Shown: positions 16,651 to 28,151 of the stretch, piece by piece
Position numbering within the stretch: position 1 is the first letter of the stretch
Layout of the letters: each line of letters begins with the position of its first letter
NCBI RefSeq assembly: GCF_009930795.1
Contig: NZ_CP017146.1
Location: forward strand, 3,038,001 to 3,102,000
Length of the DNA: 64,000 nt
Direction of reading: 5' to 3'
Origin: Marisediminicola antarctica
GTDB taxonomy: Bacteria; Actinomycetota; Actinomycetes; Actinomycetales; Microbacteriaceae
Translations under genes and position numbers: made by a program
Notes under the pieces: model-generated
What the model was told of the DNA's origin: nothing
The model's database searches: none
The model's input: the letters and a program-made list of their open reading frames with translations, nothing else

Positions 16651-18063
16651 TCATCGACCGCCGGCCAGGAGAGTGCCGCGCGTGGCCTTGTCCGCCCCGG
16701 TCACGAGGTCGCCGCGGTCGAGCCCGACGAGCGACATGTTGCGCATGGCCTCGGTTCCGATGTCGAAATAGCCGAGGTGGCCGGTGGCGGTGGCGAGAGT
16801 GCGGCCGGTGATCGGGTCGACTCCGCCGGCAACGCTCATCGTCTGGGCTCCGAACGACGGGGCCCCCGGATCGCTGCCGAAGAACGCGCTGTTGGTGACC
16901 GGGTCCCACGCGGCCTCGCCGACGAAGACCCGGCCGGAGGGCATCCGGATGTCGTCGACCGATTGCGCGGCGCTGCCCGGGGATCCGATGAGGACGAGGG
17001 CGTCGACCTCCATCGCGCCGTCTGCGAGCGCCATGAGGGTCGCGGTCGAGCCGTAGGAGTGGGTGAGCAGCGTCAGGTACGGCCCGTCGCCCTGGCGTGT
17101 TGCCCTGACGCCGTCGACCGCACTGCTGATCGACTTGGCACCCTCTCGAGCGAGGTCGAGCGAGGCGATGTCGAGGATTCCGGGGGTTTCGTAGCCGATC
17201 CAGGCGACCGTGGCGACAGACTTGCCGCGCAGCGCCGCGTCGGTTCGACCGAGGCGCGCGATCCAGTCGGTCTGCTCCGTATAGAGGTCCTCGGCGATGA
17301 CGGCCCATTCGACAATGAGGCGGTCGGTGGAGAAGAACATTCCGGGCACGAAGTAGCTCACGTAGTCGGCCGTCGCGAGGTCGCCGATCACGACGGCGGC
17401 GCGCCCGGGCCAGACGGTGTCGAGCTGCAGAAGATGGCGATCGGGCTGACCCGCCCGCGTGACGAGGGACTTGCGGATCTCGCCGAGCATGTGCAGGCGC
17501 TGCGCCGCGTCGACCTGCCTGGCCCGACCGAGGCCGGGCATGGTGCGCTCGGCCTCGGCGATCGATTTGCTCAGCACGACACGGTTGGCCTCATCGCGCA
17601 GCGCCATCGGGAGCCCATCGAGGTTGCCGGCCAGTTCTGGGGCGCCGGCGAGGAATGCGTCGCGCGAGGAATCCGAGGCGAGCGACCACCACCGGTTCAC
17701 AGACTTAGCCGACGGAGGGTTTACGAGAAGCTTCGTGACCGACGCGGGATTGGCGCTCACGAAGGCGGCAATGTCGGTGGCGTGGAGCAGGCTGAGCTGG
17801 TCGAGGAGGGCACGACCGCCGAGCCTCGGAAGGAGCTCGGTATTCACCGAACCGGGAGCGGTGCGAAGGCCCTGCGCGGGGGCGAAGAAAGCGGATGCGG
17901 AGTCGGCGGGCGAGGTACCGCCGAGATAGATGTATCCCGCGGTCTGCGAGGTGGGGATGACGTACGAGTTCGCGGCGGCGTTGCTTTCCGGCACGATTAA
18001 CGCCCCGGTGGCACCGCTGAGTGCGACCGAGGTGACAAGAATTGCTGCAACGCCAAACAGCAT
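16651..18063 (-). CDS. Secreted or membrane-anchored alpha/beta hydrolase (DUF1023)
   Basis: A 470-residue protein with an N-terminal hydrophobic segment (MLFGVAAILVTSVALSGATGALIV) followed by a long helical region and a C-terminal alpha/beta hydrolase domain. The nucleophile elbow is LLTHSYGSTATL (Ser in THSYG), VDALVLIGSPGS follows, and a His lies near TATGHLGYFDIG. This matches the actinobacterial DUF1023 family. The RBS AAAGAGG precedes the ATG. Substrate unknown; likely extracytoplasmic. It converges with the META lipoprotein gene, with a 20-bp gap. Confidence 0.8.
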   Translation of the reverse strand: MLFGVAAILVTSVALSGATGALIVPESNAAANSYVIPTSQTAGYIYLGGTSPADSASAFFAPAQGLRTAPGSVNTELLPRLGGRALLDQLSLLHATDIAAFVSANPASVTKLLVNPPSAKSVNRWWSLASDSSRDAFLAGAPELAGNLDGLPMALRDEANRVVLSKSIAEAERTMPGLGRARQVDAAQRLHMLGEIRKSLVTRAGQPDRHLLQLDTVWPGRAAVVIGDLATADYVSYFVPGMFFSTDRLIVEWAVIAEDLYTEQTDWIARLGRTDAALRGKSVATVAWIGYETPGILDIASLDLAREGAKSISSAVDGVRATRQGDGPYLTLLTHSYGSTATLMALADGAMEVDALVLIGSPGSAAQSVDDIRMPSGRVFVGEAAWDPVTNSAFFGSDPGAPSFGAQTMSVAGGVDPITGRTLATATGHLGYFDIGTEAMRNMSLVGLDRGDLVTGADKATRGTLLAGGR

Positions 18064-18205
18064 TCGGGCGAACCTCTTTAATGGGCGCCGAAAACGTGCT
18101 GCTCCCGGGCCGGATGATCTGATCCACCTTCATGTTAGAGGGGAACGGTCGGTCTGACCTAGGAGTCGAGGAAGACTTGACAAGAGGTTCAGGTAACCTG
18201 AGGAA

Positions 18206-20491
<2,286 letters not shown>

Positions 20492-20557
20492 TTAGGCAGT
20501 GGCGACGACGCTCCGCAGGCGCCCGGCGGCGCCGGGGCGCCTGCGGCAGTGCTGTCG

Positions 20558-21706
20558 TCAGGCGGGGACGGGGACCGCGCTGACCGTGCGGTCGATCGTG
20601 CACTGGCCGAGCACGCGGGTGCCGACGTAGAGCACCGCGGTCTGTCCGGGCGCGACGCCGTTGAGCGGCACGTTCGGTCGGATGACGAGCTCGACCTGAC
20701 CCTCGGATGCTCCGGTGCGGGGAACGAGGCGCGCGACGGCGGCGACCGGCTCGGAGTGCGCGCGGATCTGCACGAAACAGTCGAACGGGTCCGCGGCATC
20801 CGCGATGATGCCGGAGTCGACGGGGCCGAGGCCGGCCCAGCTCAGCTTGCTGCCGGCGACCTCGGCGATGTCGAGCGCCTCGCGCGGCCCCACGACGACC
20901 TCGTTGCTCGCGGGCTTCACCTCGAGCACGAAGCGGGGGCGTCCGTCAGCGCTCGGCACGCCGAGATTGAGCCCCTTGCGCTGACCGATCGTGAAGGCGT
21001 TCGCTCCCTCGTGGCTTCCGACGACGTCGCCTGTCCGGTCGCGAATGACTCCCTGCTCAGCACCGACGCGCTCGGCCAGCCAACCGCGGGTGTCACCGTC
21101 CGGGATGAAGCAGATGTCGTGCGAGTCGGGTTTGGTTGCCACGGAGAATCCACGGGCGGCGGCCTCCGCGCGCACCTCGGCCTTGGACGGCGTGGCCCCA
21201 AGCGGGAACATGCTGTGGGCGAGCTGCTCCGACGTCAGCACGCCGAGCACGTAGGACTGGTCCTTGGCCCAGTCGGCGGCGCGGTGCAGCTCGCGGTTGC
21301 CGTCGGCATCCGTCTGGATGTTCGCGTAGTGGCCGGTCGCGACCGCATCGAAGCCGAGGTCGAGCGCCTTCTCGAGCAGGGCGGCGAACTTGATGCGCTC
21401 GTTACACCGCATGCACGGGTTGGGGGTGCGCCCGGCGGTGTACTCGGCGATGAAGTCGTCGACGACGTCGAGCTTGAACCTCTCGGAGAAGTCCCACACG
21501 TAGTACGGGATGCCGATGATGTTCGCGGCACGCTGGGCATCCATCGAGTCTTCGATCGTGCAGCAGCCGCGGGCTCCGGTGCGGAGGGTGCCGGGCATCC
21601 GGCTCAGGGCGAGGTGGACACCGACCACCTCGTGCCCGGCCTCGACGGCTCGGGCTGCGGCGACCGCCGAGTCGACGCCGCCACTCATCGCTGCCAGAAC
21701 CTTCAT
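20558..21706 (-). CDS. mnmA: tRNA-specific 2-thiouridylase MnmA
   Basis: A 382-residue enzyme. The PP-loop SGGVDS at 8-13 binds ATP. Catalytic Cys98 ([10 protein letters not shown]) and Cys199 ([10 protein letters not shown]) form the transient persulfide/disulfide pair. MnmA makes 2-thiouridine at the tRNA wobble position 34 using sulfur delivered from a cysteine desulfurase; such a gene lies 0.6 kb upstream in the same direction. Start [10 protein letters not shown] is chosen as the canonical N-terminus. A lipoprotein gene separates the two sulfur genes. Confidence 0.96.
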   Translation of the reverse strand: MKVLAAMSGGVDSAVAAARAVEAGHEVVGVHLALSRMPGTLRTGARGCCTIEDSMDAQRAANIIGIPYYVWDFSERFKLDVVDDFIAEYTAGRTPNPCMRCNERIKFAALLEKALDLGFDAVATGHYANIQTDADGNRELHRAADWAKDQSYVLGVLTSEQLAHSMFPLGATPSKAEVRAEAAARGFSVATKPDSHDICFIPDGDTRGWLAERVGAEQGVIRDRTGDVVGSHEGANAFTIGQRKGLNLGVPSADGRPRFVLEVKPASNEVVVGPREALDIAEVAGSKLSWAGLGPVDSGIIADAADPFDCFVQIRAHSEPVAAVARLVPRTGASEGQVELVIRPNVPLNGVAPGQTAVLYVGTRVLGQCTIDRTVSAVPVPA

Positions 21707-21753
21707 GGGTTCAATGGTACGCGCCAGGCCTCTGCGCGAAAGTCGGCCGACCC

Positions 21754-22311
21754 TCAGGGCAGCGGCGGGCTCGAGAGCCGCACCGTCACCACGGACTCCC
21801 CCGGCACGCTGAGGTCGGCTCCGAGCACCAGGAACCATGCCCGCTCCGGATCCTCGCTGCTCGTCAGCGCCACGGCATAGTCACTCGGGGATTGCGCCCC
21901 ATCGACCAGCAGCCAGCCGGCGTCGGCGAGGTCGGCAGCGACGCTCGCGGCCTGGATCTCCGCCTCCACGTCGGGCTCGAGCGTGATGGTGTTGAGCACG
22001 CCCCAGTAGCTGCCCTCTCTCTCGGTGTTCTCGACCTCCTGCGAATAGGTGTCCTGTCCGAGCAGCCCCGCGACCGCGACGAGGCCGGTGATCCGAACGG
22101 CGACACGCTCCGTCTCGGCCTGCACGTTGTCGATCGTGTACCCGTCGGGGTAGACCGGCAGCAGCGGCGACGGCTCCGACTCGTCTTCCGGCGACGAGCT
22201 CGGCGCGATCGGGGCGGATGCCGCGGGTTCCGGCGACTCGCCCGCGACACAACCGGTGAGCAGCACGGCGAGCGCGGTACCGATCACCACGCCCGCGATC
22301 CGCCTACTCAT
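21754..22311 (-). CDS. Hypothetical lipoprotein
   Basis: A 185-residue protein with a lipoprotein signal peptide ([21 protein letters not shown], lipobox LLTGC, Cys21), a Ser/Pro/Glu-rich spacer to about residue 50, and a mature domain I do not recognise ([20 protein letters not shown] ... [18 protein letters not shown]). Its start overlaps the end of the cysteine desulfurase gene by eight bases, so it is translated from the same mRNA. Conserved position between two tRNA-sulfur genes is noted but suggests no role by itself. Confidence 0.75.
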   Translation of the reverse strand: MSRRIAGVVIGTALAVLLTGCVAGESPEPAASAPIAPSSSPEDESEPSPLLPVYPDGYTIDNVQAETERVAVRITGLVAVAGLLGQDTYSQEVENTEREGSYWGVLNTITLEPDVEAEIQAASVAADLADAGWLLVDGAQSPSDYAVALTSSEDPERAWFLVLGADLSVPGESVVTVRLSSPPLP

Positions 22312-23464
22312 TCACATCACGGTCCGCGAACCCGGCCCTCCGCGCACGCGCATACGCGGCGGGCAGCGCCGCGAGAAACGCGTCGACGTCGGCCTCGGTA
22401 CTGCTGTGGCCCAGCGTCATGCGCAGAGCGCCACGGGCATCCGCATCGCTCACGCCCATCGCCCGCAGCACGTGCGACACCTCTGGGATGCCGGCCCGGC
22501 AGGCCGAACCTGTGCTGACCGAGACACCGGACACGTCGAGCAGGAAGAGCAGCGAGTCGCCCTCGCAGCCGGGGAAGGTGAAGTGGGCGTTGTTGTCGAG
22601 CCTGTCGATCGGGTCGCCGCGCAGCACGGCATCCGGAACGGCGGCACGCACACCGTCGATGATGCGGTCGCGCAACGGCGCGAGAGAGACGGGCGGATGC
22701 TGTGCGGCGACCCCGAACGCGATTGCCGCAGGCGCATCCTGGGTGCCGGAGCGCACGTCGCGCTGCTGCCCGCCGCCGTGGATGAGCGGCACGACCGTCG
22801 TCGACCGGGCGAGAACGAGCGCGCCGATGCCGAGCGGCCCGCCGATCTTGTGGGCCGAGACGCTGAGGGCGGCGAGGCCGCTCGCGGCGAAGTCGATCGG
22901 CAGCCGGTGATAGCTCGAGACCGCGTCGGCGTGCACGGGGACGCCGTGGGCCGAGGCGATCGCAACGACCTGCTCGACGGGCTGGAGGGTGCCGACCTCG
23001 TTGTTCGCCATCAGCAGGCTCACAAGGGCGATGTCGTCATGGGCGGCGAACGCGTCGGCAACGGCGCCGACCGAGACCCGGCCCAGCGAGTCGAGCGGCA
23101 ACCATTCGAGGATCGCGCCCTCGTAGCGTTCGAGCCACTCGACCGTGTCAACCGTCGCGTGGTGCTCGCCGAGCGGAACGAGGATGCGTGGGCGGCGGTT
23201 TCCCGGCGAATTGCGCGCCCAGTACAGGCCCTTGATCGCCAGGTTGATCGACTCGGTGCCGCCGCTGGTGAAGACGACCTCGATCGGATCGCAGCCGAGC
23301 GACGCCGCGACGGCCTCGCGGGCCTCCTCGAGCAGGCGCTTCGCGTTCTGGCCCTGACTGTGGATCGAGGAGGGGTTGCCCACGATGCCGAGGGCCGAGG
23401 TGTAGGCCGCGATCGACTCGCCGAGCATCGGCGTTGTCGCCGCGTGGTCGAGGTAGACGGCCAT
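22304..23464 (-). CDS. Cysteine desulfurase (IscS/NifS family)
   Basis: A 386-residue class V aminotransferase. MAVYLDHAATTPM is the family start, preceded by GGAG. Lys206 in SAHKIGGPLG binds PLP, His101/102 in GEHHATVD aligns with the substrate-deprotonating His, and Cys322 in STGSACRAG carries the persulfide. It converts cysteine to alanine and passes sulfur to acceptors. The nearby mnmA makes tRNA thiolation a likely sink; Fe-S assembly by this copy cannot be excluded. It is divergent from glgX. Confidence 0.93.
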   Translation of the reverse strand: MAVYLDHAATTPMLGESIAAYTSALGIVGNPSSIHSQGQNAKRLLEEAREAVAASLGCDPIEVVFTSGGTESINLAIKGLYWARNSPGNRRPRILVPLGEHHATVDTVEWLERYEGAILEWLPLDSLGRVSVGAVADAFAAHDDIALVSLLMANNEVGTLQPVEQVVAIASAHGVPVHADAVSSYHRLPIDFAASGLAALSVSAHKIGGPLGIGALVLARSTTVVPLIHGGGQQRDVRSGTQDAPAAIAFGVAAQHPPVSLAPLRDRIIDGVRAAVPDAVLRGDPIDRLDNNAHFTFPGCEGDSLLFLLDVSGVSVSTGSACRAGIPEVSHVLRAMGVSDADARGALRMTLGHSSTEADVDAFLAALPAAYARARRAGFADRDVNE

Positions 23465-23525
23465 GACAAATCTCCAGAAAGTGGGCGGCGCGGTGGGGCT
23501 TCGCGCACTAGTTACTCTAGGACGC

Positions 23526-25565
23526 ATGCCTGAAACCGACATGTTGCGCGACCTCGGCGTTCGCGCCACCCCTGAGGGAGGTCAGGTGCGAGTGTGGTCA
23601 GGGAGCGCGACCGCGATCGAGGCATGCGTTTTCGCCCCGAACGACCCGAGCTGGCTGGCCGAGAAGCTGCAGTTGACACGCGACGAGCACGGAGTCTGGT
23701 CGGGGGCATCGAGCCGACTCGTCCCGGGTGCGCACTACTCGTTGCGCGCATCCGGCCCCACCGGCCCGCAGCACGCGTTCGACAAGAGCCTGCATCTCAT
23801 CGATCCTTACGCGCGTGGGCTCGCTCGCACGAATTCCGGCCATTGGCACTCGATCGTGCAGGACGACGCATTCGACTGGGCAGGCGCGCGCAAGCCGAAC
23901 ACGCCCCTCGACCACACCGTGATCTATGAGGCCCACGCGAAGGGGCTCAGCAAGCTCAACCCGTCGATCCCCGAGCGGTTGCGCGGCACCTATGCAGGCC
24001 TCGCCCACGAGAGCAACATTGCCTACCTCAAAGACCTCGGCGTCACGGCCATCGAGCTCCTGCCGGTGCAGCAGTTCGTGAGCGAGCAGCGGCTCATCAA
24101 GCAGGGCCTGCGCAACTACTGGGGCTACAACACCCTGGGCTTCTTCACGCCGCATGCGGCCTACGCGTCGCGCGCGGCCCAGGTGGCGGGTGCCGCGGCG
24201 GTGCTGCGCGAGTTCAAGGGCATGGTCAAGCTCCTGCACGAGGCCGGCCTCGAGGTAATCCTCGACGTCGTCTACAACCACACCGCCGAGGAGGGTCCCA
24301 CCGGGCCCACCACAAGTTTCCGTGGGCTCGACAACGCGAACTACTACCGGCAGATGGCCGACGGCGACTACATCGACGTGACCGGGTGCGGCAACACGCT
24401 CGACTTCGCCCTGCCCGCCGCGCAGCGGCTCGTGCTCGACTCGTTACGGTACTGGGCCAACGAGGTGCAGATCGACGGGTTCCGTTTCGATCTGGCTCCG
24501 GCGCTCGGACGTGACGACAACGTGATGTTCACCCCCGACCATCCGTTGCTCCACGCGATCATCGACGACCCTGCGTTGCAGAACGTCAAGATGATCGCCG
24601 AGCCGTGGGACGTGGGCATGGGCGGATGGCAGGTGGGCAACTTCCCGAACGGGTGGGAGGAGTGGAACGACGGCTACCGCGACCGGATGCGCGACTTCTG
24701 GCTCACCGACGTGTCGAGCGAGCGCCTGCACGGCGTCGCGGGGCAGGGCATCGGCAGCATGGCGCGAAGGCTGGCCGGGTCGGCGCACGTGTTCTCCCAC
24801 GAGCGCGGCCCGCTCGCTTCAGTCAACTTCATCACCGCCCACGACGGCTTCACCATCGCCGACCTCACCGCATACAACCAGAAGCACAACCTCGGCAACG
24901 GTGAGAACAACCGCGACGGCACCGACAACAACCATTCGTTCAACCACGGCGTCGAGGGTCCGACCGGCGACCCGGCGGTGGTGGCCGCCCGGTGCCGCGC
25001 GATGCGCAACCTCCTCGGCACCTTGCTGCTCTCCGGCGGCGTTCCGATGATCACGGCCGGCGACGAATTCGGGCGCAGCCAGCACGGCAACAACAACGCA
25101 TACTGCCACGACAGCACCCTCACCTGGCTGCCCTGGACGAAGGACCCGTGGCAGGACGAGCTCCTCGACGTGTCGCGTCGCCTCCTCCGCCTGCGCCGCG
25201 AGAACCCGGCCCTGCGCCCCGTGAGGTTCGGGGTCTTCGGCGAGAAGACACCGTCGTCGACCCAGATGGACTGGTTCAACGCCGACGGCGCCACGATGTC
25301 GGGTGAGAACTGGGATTCCCCCACCGCCAGAACCCTGCAGTACCTCGCGGCATCGACTCCGGAGTTGGAGGAATTCAACCGCATCCTGCTCATCGTTCAC
25401 GGCCTTGAGACCCCGATGACCGTGACGCTTCCGACGCACACCGGTGTCTCCTGCTACGTGCTGCTATGGGACAGCGCGGACGATGGGGCCGAAGGCATCG
25501 AGCTCGCGCCGGGCGCCGAACGCGTGATAGCGGGCACGTCGATGCAGCTGTTCCGGGCGCTCTAG
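23526..25565 (+). CDS. glgX: Glycogen debranching enzyme GlgX
   Basis: A 679-residue GH13_11 isoamylase-type enzyme. It has an N-terminal CBM48 (VRATPEGGQVRVWSGSATAIEACVF), the GH13 conserved regions DVVYNHTAEEGPTG, DGFRFDLAPALGRD (nucleophile Asp), MIAEPWDVGMGGWQVGNFPNGWEEWND (acid/base Glu) and FITAHDGFTIADL. It removes limit-dextrin branches left by the phosphorylase. The start is the ATG at MPETDMLRD, with AGGA upstream. It lies about 4 kb from glgP, separated by the SipW cluster, and its stop overlaps that of the convergent signal peptidase gene. Confidence 0.95.
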   Translation: MPETDMLRDLGVRATPEGGQVRVWSGSATAIEACVFAPNDPSWLAEKLQLTRDEHGVWSGASSRLVPGAHYSLRASGPTGPQHAFDKSLHLIDPYARGLARTNSGHWHSIVQDDAFDWAGARKPNTPLDHTVIYEAHAKGLSKLNPSIPERLRGTYAGLAHESNIAYLKDLGVTAIELLPVQQFVSEQRLIKQGLRNYWGYNTLGFFTPHAAYASRAAQVAGAAAVLREFKGMVKLLHEAGLEVILDVVYNHTAEEGPTGPTTSFRGLDNANYYRQMADGDYIDVTGCGNTLDFALPAAQRLVLDSLRYWANEVQIDGFRFDLAPALGRDDNVMFTPDHPLLHAIIDDPALQNVKMIAEPWDVGMGGWQVGNFPNGWEEWNDGYRDRMRDFWLTDVSSERLHGVAGQGIGSMARRLAGSAHVFSHERGPLASVNFITAHDGFTIADLTAYNQKHNLGNGENNRDGTDNNHSFNHGVEGPTGDPAVVAARCRAMRNLLGTLLLSGGVPMITAGDEFGRSQHGNNNAYCHDSTLTWLPWTKDPWQDELLDVSRRLLRLRRENPALRPVRFGVFGEKTPSSTQMDWFNADGATMSGENWDSPTARTLQYLAASTPELEEFNRILLIVHGLETPMTVTLPTHTGVSCYVLLWDSADDGAEGIELAPGAERVIAGTSMQLFRAL

Positions 25566-26146
25566 GGGCGAGGCTGAAACGCGCGCTTCTTCCGCACCGC
25601 GGTGGCTGCGCCGCTCGCGATCATGTACCCGGCGTAGGCGATGAGCAGCGTGGCGAGGCCCGGTACGATCCAGGCCCGGTTCTCCCCGTTGACGGCGTTG
25701 TTGGCAAAGCCGACAAGCGGAACTGAGTACCAGACCTTGCCCTGCACCTGAATCGCGCCGACCGGGTCGGGATCGGCGTCGCTGTTGTTGTCGCCCTTGG
25801 TCTCGAAGGTGCGCTCCCCGGTCGTGGGCGCGTTGATCGCGATGATGCGGTGGGTGATCACGGCGGGGTCGCCGGAGCGGATCTGGTACGTGATGACGTC
25901 GCCGACCGCGAGATCGTCGACGTCGACCGGCTGAACCACGATGAGCGTGCCGGGGGGAAGCCCGGGTGCCATCGACCCGGTCAACACCGTGAGCGGGATG
26001 GATCCGGATGCCCGTGGGACCACAATGACGATCACGGCGAGCGCGAAGACGAGCAGGAGCAGTGCCCCGCTCAGTCTGAGGCCGACGTAGTGGAGCAGGC
26101 CCTTCTCGCGGGGAGCTGTTCCCGTCTCCTCGCGCACGTCGCTCAC
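25562..26146 (-). CDS. SipW/ER-type signal peptidase I
   Basis: A 194-residue membrane peptidase. TM1 is about 24-43 and a second TM is about 160-180. Nucleophile Ser58 is in VLTGSMAPGLPPGTLIVV. The general base is His99 in ITHRIIAI in place of the Lys used by classical LepB, the arrangement of SipW and eukaryotic SPC. A conserved ETKGDNNSDADPDPV box follows. The GTG start overlaps the upstream LARTG gene as GTGA. The three upstream genes encode precursors with SipW-type signal peptides, so these are the likely substrates. A conventional lepB is also present at 60745. Confidence 0.92.
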   Translation of the reverse strand: MSDVREETGTAPREKGLLHYVGLRLSGALLLLVFALAVIVIVVPRASGSIPLTVLTGSMAPGLPPGTLIVVQPVDVDDLAVGDVITYQIRSGDPAVITHRIIAINAPTTGERTFETKGDNNSDADPDPVGAIQVQGKVWYSVPLVGFANNAVNGENRAWIVPGLATLLIAYAGYMIASGAATAVRKKRAFQPRP

Positions 26147-26886
26147 GACTCCTCGCGTCCGCGGCGGCGGCGGGCGCCGAGGAGGAAGAATCCGGCGCCG
26201 AGCAGCAGGGAGCCGATCGCGATGAGCGGCACGGGCAGGTCGACGCCCGTGCGCGCGAGGGCGCCCGGGGCGGATCCGCTGCTCGCGGGTACGGAGGGCC
26301 CACCGTGAGTCGGCGCGGCGGGCTTCGGTCCGATGACCACACCGGGGTCGTCGCACGCGGACTCCGCGAACTCTCCGGCATCCGCGTCCCGCATGGCGAT
26401 GAGCAGGCTGAGGTCCGCACGCTGGCTCTGCGAGACATTCCGCGCATCCGGCGACATGGCGAAGCTCAGATCGAGACGCATCGTCGCTCCCCCCTCCAGC
26501 ATCTGGGACGGGACGAGCATCTCACACTCGGAAAGTTGCGAGAGGGTGCGCGAGCGCGTTCCGCTCCCCTGCGAATCAGTGGTGGTCAACGAGACGTCCC
26601 CGGCGAACGACGACGAGGGGATGCTGAGCCCCGTTGCACTCACCCGCACGACCGCGCGGGTGGTGGCGGGGTTCCTGATCCAGAGCACCGACTCGAGGGA
26701 TTCCCCGGGGACGAGAGTGGCGAGCGGATCGAAGATCCCCTGAGGCGGTGCGCTGGAGAACACGATGCCGTCGGAGCTGAGGAGCACGTCGAGGTTTTCC
26801 TCCGCCGCGGCCGGCGTCGCGCTCGAGGCGAGCAGCGCGATGCCGACAGCGGTGCCACCGAGCCAGGTGATCCACCGGGTGGCCAC
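26143..26886 (-). CDS. LARTG-anchored surface protein of the SipW cluster
   Basis: A 247-residue exported protein. It has a Sec signal peptide (MATRWITWLGGTAVGIALLASSATPAAAEE), a beta-rich ectodomain of about 150 residues with a Cys pair (SECEML ... ESACDD), a Pro/Ser spacer, and a C-terminal sorting signal: LARTG at 210-214, a hydrophobic stretch and RRRRGREES. LAXTG motifs are used by class E sortases of actinobacteria; no sortase gene is in the window. The GTG start is three bases after the lectin gene, and its end overlaps the signal peptidase gene. Wall anchor or cap for the cluster's secreted proteins is inference. Confidence 0.83.
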   Translation of the reverse strand: MATRWITWLGGTAVGIALLASSATPAAAEENLDVLLSSDGIVFSSAPPQGIFDPLATLVPGESLESVLWIRNPATTRAVVRVSATGLSIPSSSFAGDVSLTTTDSQGSGTRSRTLSQLSECEMLVPSQMLEGGATMRLDLSFAMSPDARNVSQSQRADLSLLIAMRDADAGEFAESACDDPGVVIGPKPAAPTHGGPSVPASSGSAPGALARTGVDLPVPLIAIGSLLLGAGFFLLGARRRRGREES

Positions 26887-26889
26887 GGC

Positions 26890-28149
26890 TCAGCCGACCA
26901 TTGTGATGGTGAACAGGAGCGAGTTCGCACTGCCGCAGGCCTGCTGCCGCAGAGATCCCGAGGTCGGCACCGAGAGGCACAGCCCGCTGTTGCGGTTGAC
27001 GAACTGGTAGGTGCCCGATGAGTTCTGCGAGACCTGCCACTGCTGGCTTGTGGCACCGTTCGAGGTGGACAGCCGCGCTGTGGCATTCGCGGCCAGGCTG
27101 GCGTCCGTGATGTCCCAGACAAGCGTCGGGGCGCGCCGGGACACCACGGTGTAGTAGCCGCCCACCGCCACGACCTTCCACTCGTTCTTGTCGCTTCCGC
27201 CGCAGGTGGCCACGCCCAGGTGGCCGCCGTTCGTGGGCTTCGGTCCGGACTCGATGCACACCCCGCTGGCGGTGCTGACGGAGTACCACAGCGCCGGATC
27301 GAGCACGCCGGGAGCGGAGCTCGTGACGACGTTCGTGCCCGTTGACACCGCTGACACATTGCCCGCCGCGTCGCGCGCGACGATCGTGTACCGGTAGGTC
27401 GTGGCGGCCGTGAGGCCGCTGTCGGTGAACGCGGTGCCAGCGACGGTCGCGCGGAGGAGTCCGTCGCGGTAGACGTCGTAGCCAGTCACAGCGACGTTGT
27501 CTGTCGATGCCGGCCAGGCGAGCGAGGTCCCCGTCGCGGTCGTCGCCGAGGCGACAGGCGCGCCCGGCGTGCTGGGCGACGTCGAGTCGAGCACGGCCTG
27601 GGCTGCGGAGGAGGTGGCGCTGGCGACCCAGCTCCCCACGGCCGACGTGACCGCGAGTGCGGCGGACAGGTTCGTGCCGGCGATCGTGGACTGCTGCAGT
27701 GCGGAGACGGACGAGCGCACGCAGTAGGTCGCGGAGGCGCCCGGCTCCAGTGTGCCGGTCAGCGCGGGAAAGTTTACCCAGCTGCTCGTCGTCGCTGACG
27801 ACGGAGCGATACTCGTGGCTGTGCAGGCGGTCGCCGCCGCGACCGGCCAGGTCCGCACGATCGCGCCGGTCGCGAGGGCGGTCGCTGACGTGACGCCGAG
27901 CGTGAGCGAGAACGGCGCCCAGACCGTGCCCGTGTTGGTGACCGTGACGGGTGCCGAGATGGCGAGGGCGGATGCCGTGTAGTTGGTCGTAAGGGCGGGG
28001 AACCCGCTCGTGGCGATGCCGATCGCTCCGGCGTTGACGCTGCCGGCCGTCGATGCCTGGGTGCTCCAGTACGCGTTGCCGACTCCGGTGCCCGCGAGGA
28101 CGATGAATGCCGCCGTGCCGATGGCGATAGCGGTGCGGTGCCTGGCCAT
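26890..28149 (-). CDS. SipW-type secreted protein with FN3 and ricin-B lectin domains
   Basis: A 419-residue protein. The N-terminus (RTAIAIGTAAFIVLAGTGVG, then NAYWSTQASTAGSVNAGAIG) is an alternate SipW-type signal peptide, with the aromatic-Trp-Ser and GSVNAG features after the hydrophobic core. Residues 45-185 form a beta-rich region with TVTNTGTVWAPF and EPGASATYCV. An FN3 domain occupies about 192-276 (SPSTPGAPVASATT ... GLTAATTYRYTIVARDAAGN). About 288-419 is a ricin-B-type lectin (GVCIESGPK, HLGVATCGG, NEWKV, NRNSGLCLSV, QQACG). A carbohydrate-binding matrix or adhesion role is likely but inferred. Confidence 0.87.
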   Translation of the reverse strand: MARHRTAIAIGTAAFIVLAGTGVGNAYWSTQASTAGSVNAGAIGIATSGFPALTTNYTASALAISAPVTVTNTGTVWAPFSLTLGVTSATALATGAIVRTWPVAAATACTATSIAPSSATTSSWVNFPALTGTLEPGASATYCVRSSVSALQQSTIAGTNLSAALAVTSAVGSWVASATSSAAQAVLDSTSPSTPGAPVASATTATGTSLAWPASTDNVAVTGYDVYRDGLLRATVAGTAFTDSGLTAATTYRYTIVARDAAGNVSAVSTGTNVVTSSAPGVLDPALWYSVSTASGVCIESGPKPTNGGHLGVATCGGSDKNEWKVVAVGGYYTVVSRRAPTLVWDITDASLAANATARLSTSNGATSQQWQVSQNSSGTYQFVNRNSGLCLSVPTSGSLRQQACGSANSLLFTITMVG

Positions 28150-28151
28150 GG

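Noticed and set aside
18189-18201. Palindrome TCAGGT-A-ACCTGA just after ligA with a TTGACA nearby
   Set aside because: No -10 box at proper spacing and no gene start for it to serve; may be chance.
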